Source of the DNA: Streptomyces roseofulvus
Lineage (GTDB): Bacteria > Actinomycetota > Actinomycetes > Streptomycetales > Streptomycetaceae
Length of the DNA: 64,000 nucleotides
Assembly (NCBI RefSeq): GCF_039534915.1
Contig: NZ_BAAAWE010000001.1
Coordinates: forward strand, 7,502,001 to 7,566,000
Direction of reading: 5' to 3'
Shown here piece by piece: positions 25,963-34,276 of the stretch. The notes beneath the pieces were generated by a model. It saw only the letters and a list, made by a program, of their open reading frames with translations, made no database searches and was not told where the DNA came from. Position numbers and translations under genes: made by a program. Each line of letters starts with the position of its first letter. Within the stretch, counting starts at the first letter, position 1.

Positions 25963-25977
25963 GTCAACACCATTGAC
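25963..25977. promoter_or_regulatory. TetR operator copy in front of the FAD oxidase gene
   Basis: GTCAA-CACCA-TTGAC is base-for-base the reverse complement of the 15-bp core in the tetR promoter (20185-20199). TTGACC at 25973-25978 could be a -35, with TCTCAT 18 bp on as a weak -10, so repressor and polymerase would overlap. Start codon is 86 bp downstream. Confidence 0.75.
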
Positions 25978-26062
25978 CTTGTCGGGCGCGGCCGGGTCTC
26001 ATGGGCGGCACCTCGGAAGGAGCCCCGCGACCGGGCTCCTCCGCGATCCGAAGGACACCCCC

Positions 26063-27457
26063 ATGGACCACCTGAACTCCCTGCGGGACGCCGAACCCAA
26101 GCCGTTCTGGCTCGACGACCCCCGCCGCCCCCGGGCCACCCCCGCCCTCGTCGGCGGCACCACCTGCGACCTCCTGGTCGTCGGCGGCGGCTACGCCGGC
26201 CTGTGGACCGCGCTCCTCGCCAAGGAACGCGACCCCGCCACCGACGTCGTCCTCATCGAAGGCGCGGAGATCGGCCACGCCGCCTCCGGCCGCAACGGCG
26301 GCTTCTGCGAGTCCAGCCTCACCCACGGCCTCGGCAACGGCCTCGACCGCTGGCCCGGCGAGATCGCCACCCTCGAACGCCTCGGCCGGGAGAACCTCCA
26401 GGCCATGGAGGACGCCGTCGAGCGGTACGACATCGACTGCGACTGGGAGCGCACCGGCTCCCTCACCGTCGCCACCGAACCCCACCAGGTCCCCTGGCTC
26501 GCCGAGGAGGCCGAGACCGCCGCACGGTACGGCGCCACCACCGCCCTCCTCGACGCCGACGCCGTCCGCGCCGAGATCGACTCGCCCACCTTCCTCGGCG
26601 GCCTGTGGAACAAGAGCGACACCGCCATGGTCAACCCGGCCCGCCTCGCCTGGGGCCTCAAGCGGGCCTGCCTCGACCTCGGCGTCCGCGTCCACGAGCA
26701 CACCCCCGGCCTCTCCCTCGACGAGCACGGCGCCGTCGTCGCCGTCCGCACCCCCTACGGCCGGATCACCGCCCGCCGCGTCGCCCTGGCCACCAACGCC
26801 TACCCGTCGCTGCTGCGCCGCCACCGCCCCTACACGGTGCCCGTCTACGACTACGCGCTGATGACCGAACCGCTCGGCGCCGAACAGCTCGCCGCCGTCG
26901 GCTGGAAGAACCGCCAGGGCTGGTCCGACCCCGCCAACCACTTCCACTACGTGCGGATCTCCGCCGACAACCGGATCCTGTGGGGCGGCTACGACGTCGT
27001 CTACCGCTACGGCGGCCGCGTCGGCGCCGAGAACGACCAGCGCCCGGAGACCTTCGCCACCCTCGCCCGCACCTTCTTCCGCACCTTCCCGCAGCTGGAG
27101 GGCGTCCGCTTCAGCCACGCCTGGGGCGGGGCCATCGACACCAGCACGCGCTTCTGCGTCTTCTTCGACACGAGTCACCACGGCAAGGTGGCGTACGCCG
27201 CCGGCTTCACCGGCCTCGGCGTCGGCGCCACCCGCTTCGGCGCCGAGGTGATGCTCGACCTGCTGGCCGGCGCCCGCACCGAGCGCACCTCCCTCGAACT
27301 CGTACGCCGCAAGCCGCTGCCCTTCCCGCCCGAGCCCGTCCGCTCCATCGGCATCGGCCTCACCCAGCGCTCGCTCACCCGGTCCGACCGCAACGAGGGC
27401 CGCCGCGACCTGTGGCTGCGCACCCTGGACCGCCTCGGCCTCGGCTTCGGCAGCTGA
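26063..27457 (+). CDS. DadA/PuuB-like FAD-dependent amine or amino-acid oxidoreductase
   Basis: 464 residues. Rossmann FAD motif DLLVVGGGYAGLWTALLAKE (about 34-53), then EGAEIGHAASGRNGGFCESS typical of gamma-glutamylputrescine oxidase and related D-amino-acid-type oxidases, and a C-terminal GFTGLGVGATRFGAEVMLDL FAD contact. It oxidises a C-N bond of an amine, giving aldehyde or keto product. ATG 26063 is preceded by AAGGAC; an in-frame upstream ATG at 25961 overlaps the operator and is rejected. The TetR operator copy implies co-regulation with the amidohydrolase/tetR pair 5.8 kb away. Confidence 0.87.
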   Translation: MDHLNSLRDAEPKPFWLDDPRRPRATPALVGGTTCDLLVVGGGYAGLWTALLAKERDPATDVVLIEGAEIGHAASGRNGGFCESSLTHGLGNGLDRWPGEIATLERLGRENLQAMEDAVERYDIDCDWERTGSLTVATEPHQVPWLAEEAETAARYGATTALLDADAVRAEIDSPTFLGGLWNKSDTAMVNPARLAWGLKRACLDLGVRVHEHTPGLSLDEHGAVVAVRTPYGRITARRVALATNAYPSLLRRHRPYTVPVYDYALMTEPLGAEQLAAVGWKNRQGWSDPANHFHYVRISADNRILWGGYDVVYRYGGRVGAENDQRPETFATLARTFFRTFPQLEGVRFSHAWGGAIDTSTRFCVFFDTSHHGKVAYAAGFTGLGVGATRFGAEVMLDLLAGARTERTSLELVRRKPLPFPPEPVRSIGIGLTQRSLTRSDRNEGRRDLWLRTLDRLGLGFGS

Positions 27458-27559
27458 CCCCGCGCACCTCCCCGCACCGCCGCGCTCGTCACCCTCGCCG
27501 GCGCCGTGTCGGTCGTCTTCGTCCGCACCGTACGCTGATCCCCGGACCGGGGAGGCACG

Positions 27560-28210
27560 GTGAAGGACGGACGGCTGCTGCACGTCTTCGACATGGACGG
27601 CACGCTGCTCAGGAACACCTCGGCCGGCCTGGAGATCGCCGCCCGGCTCGGCTGCCTGGACGAACTCCGCGCCCTGGAGGCCGAGTTCGCCGCCGGAAGC
27701 ATCGACACCCGGGGCTTCGCCGCCGTCCTGCACGGGCTGTGGCGTGAACTGACCCCCGATGTCGTCGCCGAGGCGTTCGACGCGGCGCCGTGGATCGGCG
27801 GGCTCCCGGAGGTCCTCGAGGACATCCGGGACCGCGGCGACCGGGCCGTCGTCGTCACCATGTCGCCGGACTTCTTCGCCGACCGGCTCCGCGGCCTCGG
27901 CGTCGACGACGTGGTGGCCTCCGGCTTCCCGCCGCCCCCGTTCCGTACGGCGCTCGACCCCGCCAGGATCCTCGTCCCCGGGGACAAGGTGACGGCCGTC
28001 GACCGGCTCCGCGCCGCCCTCGGCCTCGACCGGGACTCCTGCGTCGCCTACGGCGACTCCGGCTCCGACGTGCCGCTCTTCTCCGTCCTGCGCCACACGG
28101 TGGCCGTCAACGCCTCTCCGGCGCTGCGCGCCCTGGCCGGCGCCGGATACGAGGGCGACGACCTGCGGGCCGCGTACGCCCTCGGCAGGGAACTGCGCGC
28201 CCGCGCCTGA
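27560..28210 (+). CDS. HAD-superfamily phosphatase (SerB-like)
   Basis: 216 residues. Motif I HVFDMDGTLLRN, motif II VVVTMSPDFF, motif III/IV Lys and YGDSGSDVPLFSVL. The sequence pattern resembles phosphoserine-phosphatase-type HAD subfamily IB enzymes acting on small phosphoesters; a substrate cannot be assigned. GTG 27560 follows GGGGAGG at about 4-5 nt. Separated from the FAD oxidase by about 100 bp, so co-transcription is possible but not shown. Confidence 0.85.
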   Translation: MKDGRLLHVFDMDGTLLRNTSAGLEIAARLGCLDELRALEAEFAAGSIDTRGFAAVLHGLWRELTPDVVAEAFDAAPWIGGLPEVLEDIRDRGDRAVVVTMSPDFFADRLRGLGVDDVVASGFPPPPFRTALDPARILVPGDKVTAVDRLRAALGLDRDSCVAYGDSGSDVPLFSVLRHTVAVNASPALRALAGAGYEGDDLRAAYALGRELRARA

Positions 28211-28247
28211 ACGGACGGGCGCGGGCGCGCGGTTCGCGGCCGGCGGA

Positions 28248-29828
28248 TCACCAGGTGACGGGCCGGCCCCCGAAGGTGGCGGCGAGCGAACCGTCCGAGG
28301 CGAAGGACCAGCCGAGGGCGCCGCCGTAGTTCACGCAGCGCGCGCCGTTCGTACCGGACCAGAACTGGTTCGTGCCGTCCACGTCGCCGACGAGCTTGTC
28401 GTTCGTGCCGGAACCCGTGCTGCGGCAGGACGTGTTGCCCCGGAAGACCGACGTGCCGGCCTCGAAGGTGAAGTTGCGCTGCGCGTTGTCGACCGAGATG
28501 TTCTCGGAGACCTTCAGCGAGCCCGGGTTGCTGTTGTACGTGAAGCCGTGCTTGCCGTTGCGGTAGGCGATGCTGCGCCGCACGACGTGGTCGACGGCGA
28601 TCGACTCCCCGCCGAGCTTGTAGCCGTTGCGGTCGCCGTTGGCGTTCACCGTGCCGTCGGAGAGGGTGCCGTTGGTGTAGGCGAGCGAGTACTCGATCGT
28701 CACCGGGTCGATCGGGCCGGTGTCGGGCTTGGTGTAGAGGTCCCAGCCGTCGTCGATGTTGTGGTGGGCGACCGCGTACCGGAAGACGTTGCCCGGCCCG
28801 GTGGTCAGCTTCGCGGCGAAGCCGTCGGCGTTCTCGCCGGCCGCGTCCGCGTTGTCGTGCGACTCGACGCTCACCATGAGGTTGCGGGCCGGCCACTGGT
28901 CGCGCGGGGTGGTGGAGCCGATCCGCCCGAGCTGGAGGCCGGTGTCCCGGTTGAAGCGGGTGACCGTGCGCTCGATGACGTTGTCGCTGCCGCCGACGTA
29001 GATGCCGTTGTCGCCGGCGCGCTGCACGATCAGGCCCTTCACGTGCCAGAAGTTGCCGTTCAGGGCGAGCCCGCGGTTGGACGAGGACTCGGCCATCGCG
29101 GAGAAGTCGAGCACCGGCGTCTCGCCCGGGTACGCGGCGATGGTCTTGCGGGCGGCCGAGGTGCCGTTGTTGCCGGCGGCCACGGTGACGGTGGTGGAGT
29201 GCGCGTACGTGCCGCCGCGCAGGTAGATCGTGCCGCCGGCGCCGATCCGGGTGATCGCGGACGCCAGCGTCGTCGGGTCGGCCTGGGTGCCGGAGGCGCC
29301 CGCGGTCCCGGCGGGCGAGACGTACAGGGCGGGGCCGGAGGGGGCGGGGGAGTCGGCCGTGGCCAGCTCGACGTGGTCGACGTTGGGCAGTCCGGCGGCG
29401 GTCGTCGGGACGAGCCGGACGGTGTTGGTGCCGGCCGCGACCGGCACGGTGAACGTCCTGGACGTCCAGCCCGTCCACGTACCGGTGGACCCGAAGGAGG
29501 CCCCGGCGGCGACGGTCGTCCCGTTGACCACGACGTCGGCGGGCCGGGCGGTGGTCGTCCCGTTGGCGTACCGCACGGTGAGCGTCGCGCTCCCGGCGGC
29601 GGGCGCCGACACGGTGAACTGCGCGTGGGCGCCGACCGCGTTGGTGCCGTTGCAGAACCCGCTGCCGGAGAACCCGGTCCAGTCGGAGTCGATCGTCCCG
29701 GTGCAGACGGCGGGCGAGGCCTCGGCCTCGTACCGGGCGGTGGCGGCCTGGGCGCCGCCGGCGCTCGACAGCGCGACGAGGGTGCCGGCGACGAGGCCCA
29801 CGCTCAGGGCGAGGGAAGGGGTGCGCAT
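28248..29828 (-). CDS. Secreted PL9 pectate lyase with CBM35
   Basis: 526 residues. Signal peptide MRTPSLALSVGLVAG...GAQA (1-27). Residues about 28-150 are a CBM35 module (RYEAEASPAVCTGTI...GLPNVDHVEL). From about 160 a right-handed beta-helix: YVSPAGTAGASGTQADPTTL, IYLRGGTYAHSTTV, ADGFAAKL and repeated N-rich turns, as in PL9 (PelL-type) pectate lyases. It cleaves polygalacturonate outside the cell by Ca-dependent beta-elimination. ATG 29828 has AGGAGA at 6 nt. A clean promoter and a GAAAGCGCTTTC operator precede it; the same operator precedes the PL1 lyase at 49742. Confidence 0.9.
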   Translation of the reverse strand: MRTPSLALSVGLVAGTLVALSSAGGAQAATARYEAEASPAVCTGTIDSDWTGFSGSGFCNGTNAVGAHAQFTVSAPAAGSATLTVRYANGTTTARPADVVVNGTTVAAGASFGSTGTWTGWTSRTFTVPVAAGTNTVRLVPTTAAGLPNVDHVELATADSPAPSGPALYVSPAGTAGASGTQADPTTLASAITRIGAGGTIYLRGGTYAHSTTVTVAAGNNGTSAARKTIAAYPGETPVLDFSAMAESSSNRGLALNGNFWHVKGLIVQRAGDNGIYVGGSDNVIERTVTRFNRDTGLQLGRIGSTTPRDQWPARNLMVSVESHDNADAAGENADGFAAKLTTGPGNVFRYAVAHHNIDDGWDLYTKPDTGPIDPVTIEYSLAYTNGTLSDGTVNANGDRNGYKLGGESIAVDHVVRRSIAYRNGKHGFTYNSNPGSLKVSENISVDNAQRNFTFEAGTSVFRGNTSCRSTGSGTNDKLVGDVDGTNQFWSGTNGARCVNYGGALGWSFASDGSLAATFGGRPVTW

Positions 29829-29866
29829 CGGTGTCTCCTGGTGGGGAAGCGGCTCGGACACGGTCG

Positions 29867-29880
29867 AGAAAGCGCTTTCT
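29867..29880. promoter_or_regulatory. Pectinase operator (LacI-type palindrome)
   Basis: Perfect 14-bp palindrome AGAAAGCGCTTTCT with central CG, 38 bp before the PL9 start and just downstream of the predicted transcription start. It shares the 12-bp core with the site at 49833-49844. Confidence 0.8.
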
Positions 29881-29895
29881 GGCGTGCTGGCGCCG

Positions 29896-29925
29896 ACGCT
29901 AGGGGGAGTGTTGGAGACACGTCAA
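29896..29925 (-). promoter_or_regulatory. PL9 lyase promoter
   Basis: Minus strand -35 TTGACG (29925-29920) and -10 TAGCGT (29901-29896), spacer 18 bp. The pectinase operator lies about 10-20 bp past the predicted start, where a repressor would block elongation or initiation. Confidence 0.7.
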
Positions 29926-29982
29926 TATGCGGGTACGTGAAGGATGTTCAGGGTTGTGAACGAGGCGAGGAGGTGTCCGTCG

Positions 29983-31092
29983 TCAGGTGCGGGTGCGGGT
30001 GGGGGGTTCGGCGGGGGTGGCGGGAAGCGGTGGCGCCGGGTACGGGCGCAGCACCATGAGCGCGTCCTCCACAGTCGCCACCATGGCGAAGGCGAAGCGG
30101 TCCAGCTGCAGGCAGAGGGCGACGTCGTCGGGATGGGCCCCCGCGCGCACACCCCGCGCCAGCTCGACGGCGGCGCGCGAGGCGGCGGCGCGGCGGAGGT
30201 AGGGAGTGGGGTCGGTGCCGGAGGGCGTCAGGGAGGAGCGAGGAGGGGATTCCGGGCCGGAGGCGGAGGCCGGGTGGGGAGCGGGGCCCGGGCCGGCGGG
30301 CGTGGTGGGACGGGTGCCGGATGCGGTGCCGGGGGTCGTACGGGAGCGCGTACGGGATTCCGTGCCGGCGTCCGTACGGGAGCGCGGGCCGGAGGCCGCG
30401 CCGGGGTGGGGGCCGGATTGCGGGCCGGGGGTCGTACGGGAGTGGGGGCCTGGGGCGGCGCCGGGGTGCGGGCCGGCGGTCGTACGGGAGCGTGGGCCGG
30501 TTTGCGGGCCGGAGGCCGTGCCGGAATGCGTACGGGGTCCCGGGCCGGAGGCGCCGCCGGAGCTCGTGTCGGCAGCGGCAGCGGGAGCCGCGTCGGCGGG
30601 CGGGTCCGGATCGGTGGCCCTCGCGGCGATGTACTGGGCGCACGCCAGGTCCTCCTCCGCGCGCCCGTCCTCGCCGGTCACCACGAACGTGACCGTGTCG
30701 CCCGCGCGCGCACGCAGCGTCCGGGCGGTCGCCTCCGCCACCACGAACCCCGCGCACAGCACCAGTTCCGCGTCCTTGACGGCGAGCGCGCCGACGGTCC
30801 CCGCCGTCGTCTTCTGGACGACCGTCCGGCCGGTGAGGTCGGTGGAGCGCAGCAGCGCCGGGGAGTTGACGAGGTCGAACCCCGGCGCGGGTGGCCCGTC
30901 CTTCAGCGCCCACCACTCCGGGTGGCGGGCCTTGAGGGCCATGGCGTCGTCCAGGGACGCGGCGAGGACGATCTTCTCCGCGCCGCGGGCGAAGGCCCAC
31001 GCGGCCACGGTGTAGGCGCGCATGACGTCCACCACGACCGCCACGGACGGGACTTCGGTGAGTTCGGTGATGCCGGGGAAGCGAGCGTCCAT
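29983..31092 (-). CDS. ComB-like 2-phosphosulfolactate phosphatase with large low-complexity insert
   Basis: 369 residues from ATG 31092 (an ATG three codons earlier, 31101, is possible; neither has a clear Shine-Dalgarno). The ComB fold is split. Residues 1-160 hold the N-terminal half (SVAVVVDVMRAYTVAAWAFA, KDGPPAPGFDLVNSP, VVQKTTAGT, VTGEDGRAEEDLACAQYIA). Residues about 296-350 hold the C-terminal half (PYLRRAAASRAAVELARGV, HPDDVALCLQLDRFAFAM, MVLRP). Between them about 135 residues of Gly/Pro/Ser/Thr/Arg repeats interrupt what in relatives is a short loop. A further Pro-rich tail follows LRP. Known role of ComB: phosphatase step of coenzyme M synthesis in archaea; streptomycetes make no coenzyme M, so the physiological substrate is unknown. 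Confidence 0.8.
   Translation of the reverse strand: MDARFPGITELTEVPSVAVVVDVMRAYTVAAWAFARGAEKIVLAASLDDAMALKARHPEWWALKDGPPAPGFDLVNSPALLRSTDLTGRTVVQKTTAGTVGALAVKDAELVLCAGFVVAEATARTLRARAGDTVTFVVTGEDGRAEEDLACAQYIAARATDPDPPADAAPAAAADTSSGGASGPGPRTHSGTASGPQTGPRSRTTAGPHPGAAPGPHSRTTPGPQSGPHPGAASGPRSRTDAGTESRTRSRTTPGTASGTRPTTPAGPGPAPHPASASGPESPPRSSLTPSGTDPTPYLRRAAASRAAVELARGVRAGAHPDDVALCLQLDRFAFAMVATVEDALMVLRPYPAPPLPATPAEPPTRTRT
30208..30612. repeat. Degenerate in-frame repeat array inside the ComB-like gene
   Basis: Imperfect units recur, read on the plus strand as GGGTCGTACGGGAGTGGGGG-like words with GCCGGGG links; on the minus strand they encode RSRTTAGPHPGAAPGPH-type motifs. It corresponds to protein residues about 161-295. 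All unit-length changes keep frame, so the flanking enzyme halves remain joined. Confidence 0.75.
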
Positions 31093-31220
31093 GCGGATCA
31101 TGATCGCGCACGGCCGTCGCACCGGCTCAAGTGGCCGACGTTCAAGGGCAGTCGGCGTCCCGCTCCCGCCAGGGAGAAAATGCCCCCGGGCTCCGGAAGC
31201 CCCTCCCTATGATGGCCCCG

Positions 31221-31652
31221 ATGCCGTCGATCAAGAAGGTCCAGATCACGTTCGACTGCGCGGAACCCGAGCGGGTCGCGCGCTTCTGGTGCGCGGTGCT
31301 CGGGTACGACGCGCCGCCGGCGCCGGAGGGGTTCGCCTCCTGGGAGGAGTTCGACGACGCCGAGCCCGGGCGGCGGGGCGCGGACCGGGCATCCATCGAC
31401 CCGGTCGGCGAGGAGCCGCGGCTCTCCTTCCAGCGCGTCCCCGAGGGCAAGGTCGTCAAGAACCGGGTGCACCTCGACGTACGCGCCGGAACCGGACTCG
31501 TGGGCGCGGAACGCCTGGCCGTCCTGGAGGCGGAGTGCGCGCGCCTCGTCGCGCTCGGAGCGGTCCACGACCACACGCTGTACGCCGACGGCGTCAACGA
31601 GTCCTGCATCAACATGCGGGACGTCGAGGGCAACGAGTTCTGCCTCGACTGA
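31221..31652 (+). CDS. VOC (glyoxalase-like) protein
   Basis: 143 residues. Starts MPSIKKVQITFDCAEPERVA with the beta-alpha-beta entry of a VOC domain; FWCAVLGYDAPPAPEGFASW, KVVKNRVHLDVRAGTGLVG and DVEGNEFCLD at the C-terminus are typical of a Streptomyces VOC subgroup without a known substrate. Several in-frame ATGs exist (31209, 31212, 31221). TATGAT at 31208-31213 looks like a -10 element placing the transcript start at 31221, so a leaderless start there is preferred and matches the usual length of relatives. Confidence 0.8.
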   Translation: MPSIKKVQITFDCAEPERVARFWCAVLGYDAPPAPEGFASWEEFDDAEPGRRGADRASIDPVGEEPRLSFQRVPEGKVVKNRVHLDVRAGTGLVGAERLAVLEAECARLVALGAVHDHTLYADGVNESCINMRDVEGNEFCLD

Positions 31653-32110
31653 GCGTCGGCTGCCGCCCGCACCGCGCCCGCCGTCGCCCGGACCCACCGG
31701 CGGGCTCCGGTCGCGGGCGGTACTGAGGACCGGTGGGAGGCCGGGTCACGCCATCCACGGCGAGCCGGTCCGAAGAGGGGGCGAGTCGGTCCCGATGACG
31801 GGGCGATGACGGGGCGAGTCGGTCCCGATGACGGGGCGATGACGGGGCGAGTCGGTCCCGATGACGGGGCGATGACGGGGCGAGTCGGTCCCGATGACGG
31901 GGCGATGACGGCATCGAAGACCCGCCGGCCGGGGCGGCCGCCCACGGCCTCACGCCGGCGCGCCGCCGGTCCCGATCTCGCGTGACCGGCCCCCTCCGTG
32001 TCGCCCCGTCAAGCCTCCTACCTCCTAATTCGGTTGACCCGGTCGCGGGGCGGCGCTGGACTGGGGCGGGTGCCGCGGAGTCGTGGCGCCGGTACGAGGA
32101 GGCAGCCGTA
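31653..32110. other. Intergenic region with minisatellite
   Basis: 458 bp without a supportable gene. It holds the four-copy 33-bp repeat (31778-31909) and, near its right end, the GAGGAGG Shine-Dalgarno (32096-32102) of the acetyltransferase gene. Open frames across it on both strands only spell the repeat. Confidence 0.7.
31778..31909. repeat. 33-bp tandem repeat, four perfect copies
   Basis: Four contiguous units (31778, 31811, 31844, 31877), each GGGGCGAGTCGGTCCCGATG followed by ACGGGGCGATGAC. The unit contains a shorter internal duplication of GATGACGGGGC. No spacers, so not a CRISPR array. Confidence 0.9.
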
Positions 32111-33319
32111 GTGGTAGAGATCCGTCCCACGACCGACGAGGACCTCGAGGTCTTCGTCGACACCTTGCACGCCGCGTTCGGACGCTTCCCGGAGACCCCC
32201 GGCGAGGACGGCGGCGGCGTCTGGTGGTCGGCCCTGGAGATGGAGCGCAACCTCCTCGCCCTCGCCCCGGACGGGCGCCCCGTCGGCACCGCCGGCGCGT
32301 ACTCCTTCGAACTCACCCTGCCCGGCGAGACCGTCGTCCCGGTCTCCGGCGTGACCGCCGTCGGCGTCGTGCCCTCGCACCGACGCCAGGGCGTCCTCAC
32401 CGCGATGATGCGGCACCAGCTCACCGAGCTGAAGGGCCGGGGCGAGGTCCTCTCCGTGCTGCTGGCCTCCGAGGCCCTGATCTACCGCAGGTTCGGCTAC
32501 GGACCGGCGACCTCCACGCAGCGGATGACCGTACGGCGCCACCAGAGCGCCTTCGCTGACCCGCGCGCGGGGACGCCTGCCCCGGGGGGCTCGGTCGAAC
32601 TGCTCCGGCGGGCCGACGGCGGCGCCGTCCTCGAAGAGGTCTACGACCGCTACCGCCGCACCCGGCCCGGCGCGCTCTCCCGGCCGCCCCGCTGGTGGGC
32701 CCTCGGCGCCGGTCAGCCCCCGGTCGCGAAGGCACCGCGGCACGTGGCCGTCCACCGGGACGCCGACGGGAACCCGGACGGGTACGCCTCGTACTCCCTC
32801 GACGGCGAGACGCTGACGGTCGACGAGATCATCACCGCCGACGACGCGGTCTTCGCCGCGCTGGCCCGCTTCGCGCTCGACCACGACCTCGTCGACAAGG
32901 TCGTCTTCAAGCACGTCCCGCCCGCTCATCCGCTGCGGTACCGGTTCGCGGACTACCGGGCCGCCGAGGTGAGCAACGACACCGACTGGCTGTGGGTGCG
33001 CGTCCTCGACGTCCCGCGCGCGCTCACCGCGCGGGGCTGGCTGTCGGACGGCGAGCTCGTCCTCGACGTCCACGACCCGTTCCTCGGCGAGCGGGGCCGC
33101 CATCTGCTGACCGTCCGGGACGGCAAGGCCGAGTGCGTCCCGACGGACCGCGACCCGGACCTGTCCCTGGACGTGAGCGACCTCGGCTCGGTCTACCTGG
33201 GCGGTACGGCCCCGAGCACGCTCGTGGGCGCGGGCCACATCCGCGCCCACCACGCGGCCGGTCTGGCCGACGCCCTCTTCCGGACGGAGCGCCCGCCGCA
33301 CTGCCTGCACTGGTTCTGA
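32111..33319 (+). CDS. Eis-like GNAT acetyltransferase
   Basis: 402 residues, the normal length of the Eis family. N-terminal GNAT domain with acetyl-CoA motif VGVVPSHRRQGVLTAMM (about 86-102), central second GNAT-like domain and C-terminal SCP2-like domain ending HCLHWF, whose terminal carboxylate acts as the catalytic base in Eis relatives. Family members acetylate amines on aminoglycosides, peptides or proteins. GTG 32111 follows GAGGAGG at 8 nt. Monocistronic. Confidence 0.88.
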   Translation: MVEIRPTTDEDLEVFVDTLHAAFGRFPETPGEDGGGVWWSALEMERNLLALAPDGRPVGTAGAYSFELTLPGETVVPVSGVTAVGVVPSHRRQGVLTAMMRHQLTELKGRGEVLSVLLASEALIYRRFGYGPATSTQRMTVRRHQSAFADPRAGTPAPGGSVELLRRADGGAVLEEVYDRYRRTRPGALSRPPRWWALGAGQPPVAKAPRHVAVHRDADGNPDGYASYSLDGETLTVDEIITADDAVFAALARFALDHDLVDKVVFKHVPPAHPLRYRFADYRAAEVSNDTDWLWVRVLDVPRALTARGWLSDGELVLDVHDPFLGERGRHLLTVRDGKAECVPTDRDPDLSLDVSDLGSVYLGGTAPSTLVGAGHIRAHHAAGLADALFRTERPPHCLHWF

Positions 33320-33460
33320 CCGGCGAGCGTCCCCGCGCTGCCCGCACTGCCCGCAGGCCCGCACGGTCCGACCGGCGAGCGTCCGCGGTCCCGGCCCGGT
33401 CCGCGGTCCCGGCGCCGACACCGGCCCGGGCGGGGCCCTCGGCCCCCGGGGCCCGTCGTC

Positions 33461-33865
33461 TCAGCCGCCCTCCGGCCAGGCGTCGCTGCGCCATGCGCGT
33501 TCCTCGACGCCCCGGTCCCGGTGGGCGGCGAGGGCGGTGGCGAGGTCGCCGTGGACCGCGATGGCCACCGGTCCGTCGGCGAATCCGCCGCCCGGCAGAC
33601 CGTCCGTCCCGCTCGCCGGCACGGCGGCGAGTTCGAGCCCGCGCCCCTCGGCGGCCAGCCGCGACGCGGCCTCGGCCACCGCGAGCCGTCCGCCGTCGGA
33701 CCAGCCGCGCAGCCCGGTCAGGTCGAGGACCACGGGCCCGGTGCCGCGCGCGAGCGCCCAGCCGACGGCCCCCTGGAACCGCCCCACCGCCTCCTGGCCG
33801 AGGAAGCCGGCCAAGGAGAGCACACCGAGGCCGGGGTGGATGGTGTAGCGCCACTCGATGGTCAT
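33461..33865 (-). CDS. STAS-domain protein
   Basis: 134 residues with a single STAS-like fold: IHPGLGVLSLAGFLGQEAV, a beta-strand/loop GPVVLDLTGLRGWSDGG where anti-sigma antagonists carry the phosphorylatable Ser, and a C-terminal HGDLATALAAHRDRGVE. In this protein the loop reads TGLRGWSDGG, so Ser at the WSDGG position is the candidate site. ATG 33865 has GAGGAG at about 8 nt. No partner kinase gene is next to it. Confidence 0.7.
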   Translation of the reverse strand: MTIEWRYTIHPGLGVLSLAGFLGQEAVGRFQGAVGWALARGTGPVVLDLTGLRGWSDGGRLAVAEAASRLAAEGRGLELAAVPASGTDGLPGGGFADGPVAIAVHGDLATALAAHRDRGVEERAWRSDAWPEGG

Positions 33866-34276
33866 CGTCGTCTCTCCTCGCTCCCGGCCACGTCCCGGCC
33901 GTCCGCAGCATCCTCACCCGAGACCCGGCCCCCGCGCACGACCGGTCCACGGATCGGTCACCCGTCCCGGGACCCGGACGGGCAGGCGGGCGCGGCCGGA
34001 GGCGATCCGGGTCACGCTCCCGGGTCCGTATCGGATCCGGCACCCACCCCGTCGTACGAGGGTGAACCACCGGCCCCGTCGTACGACGGTGTACGGCCAT
34101 CCACCCCGCGAGGAAGCCCTGCCATGACGACGCGCCCCGACCGTCGCCGGTCCGCGACGGCGACGTCCTCCCGCCTTCCCTCCTGGTCGCGGCCCGGGAC
34201 GCCCGGCGGGAGTCCCGGGCCGCCCTGGAGCCGCTGCGGGGGCCGAACCCCTCGTCCGTCTCCCTACGATGGGCCC
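33866..34276. other. Intergenic region upstream of arsR-like gene
   Basis: 411 bp. A short open frame from ATG 34124 runs in frame into the ArsR gene but has no conserved content. A duplicated GTCGTACGA element lies at 34047-34090. TACGAT at 34265-34270 is the likely -10 of a leaderless arsR transcript. Confidence 0.5.
34047..34090. promoter_or_regulatory. Duplicated CCCCGTCGTACGA element
   Basis: CCCCGTCGTACGAGGGTG and CCCCGTCGTACGACGGTG are 27 bp apart. The core GTCGTACGAC of the second copy is itself a perfect palindrome. Possible regulator binding pair; the function is unknown. Confidence 0.45.

Noticed and set aside
25961..26062. FAD oxidase start at MSTPLTLSG (25961)
   Set aside because: Overlaps the TetR operator and promoter, codes for non-conserved sequence; ATG 26063 begins the conserved part.
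31778..31909. CRISPR array
   Set aside because: Repeats are contiguous with no unique spacers and no cas genes lie nearby.
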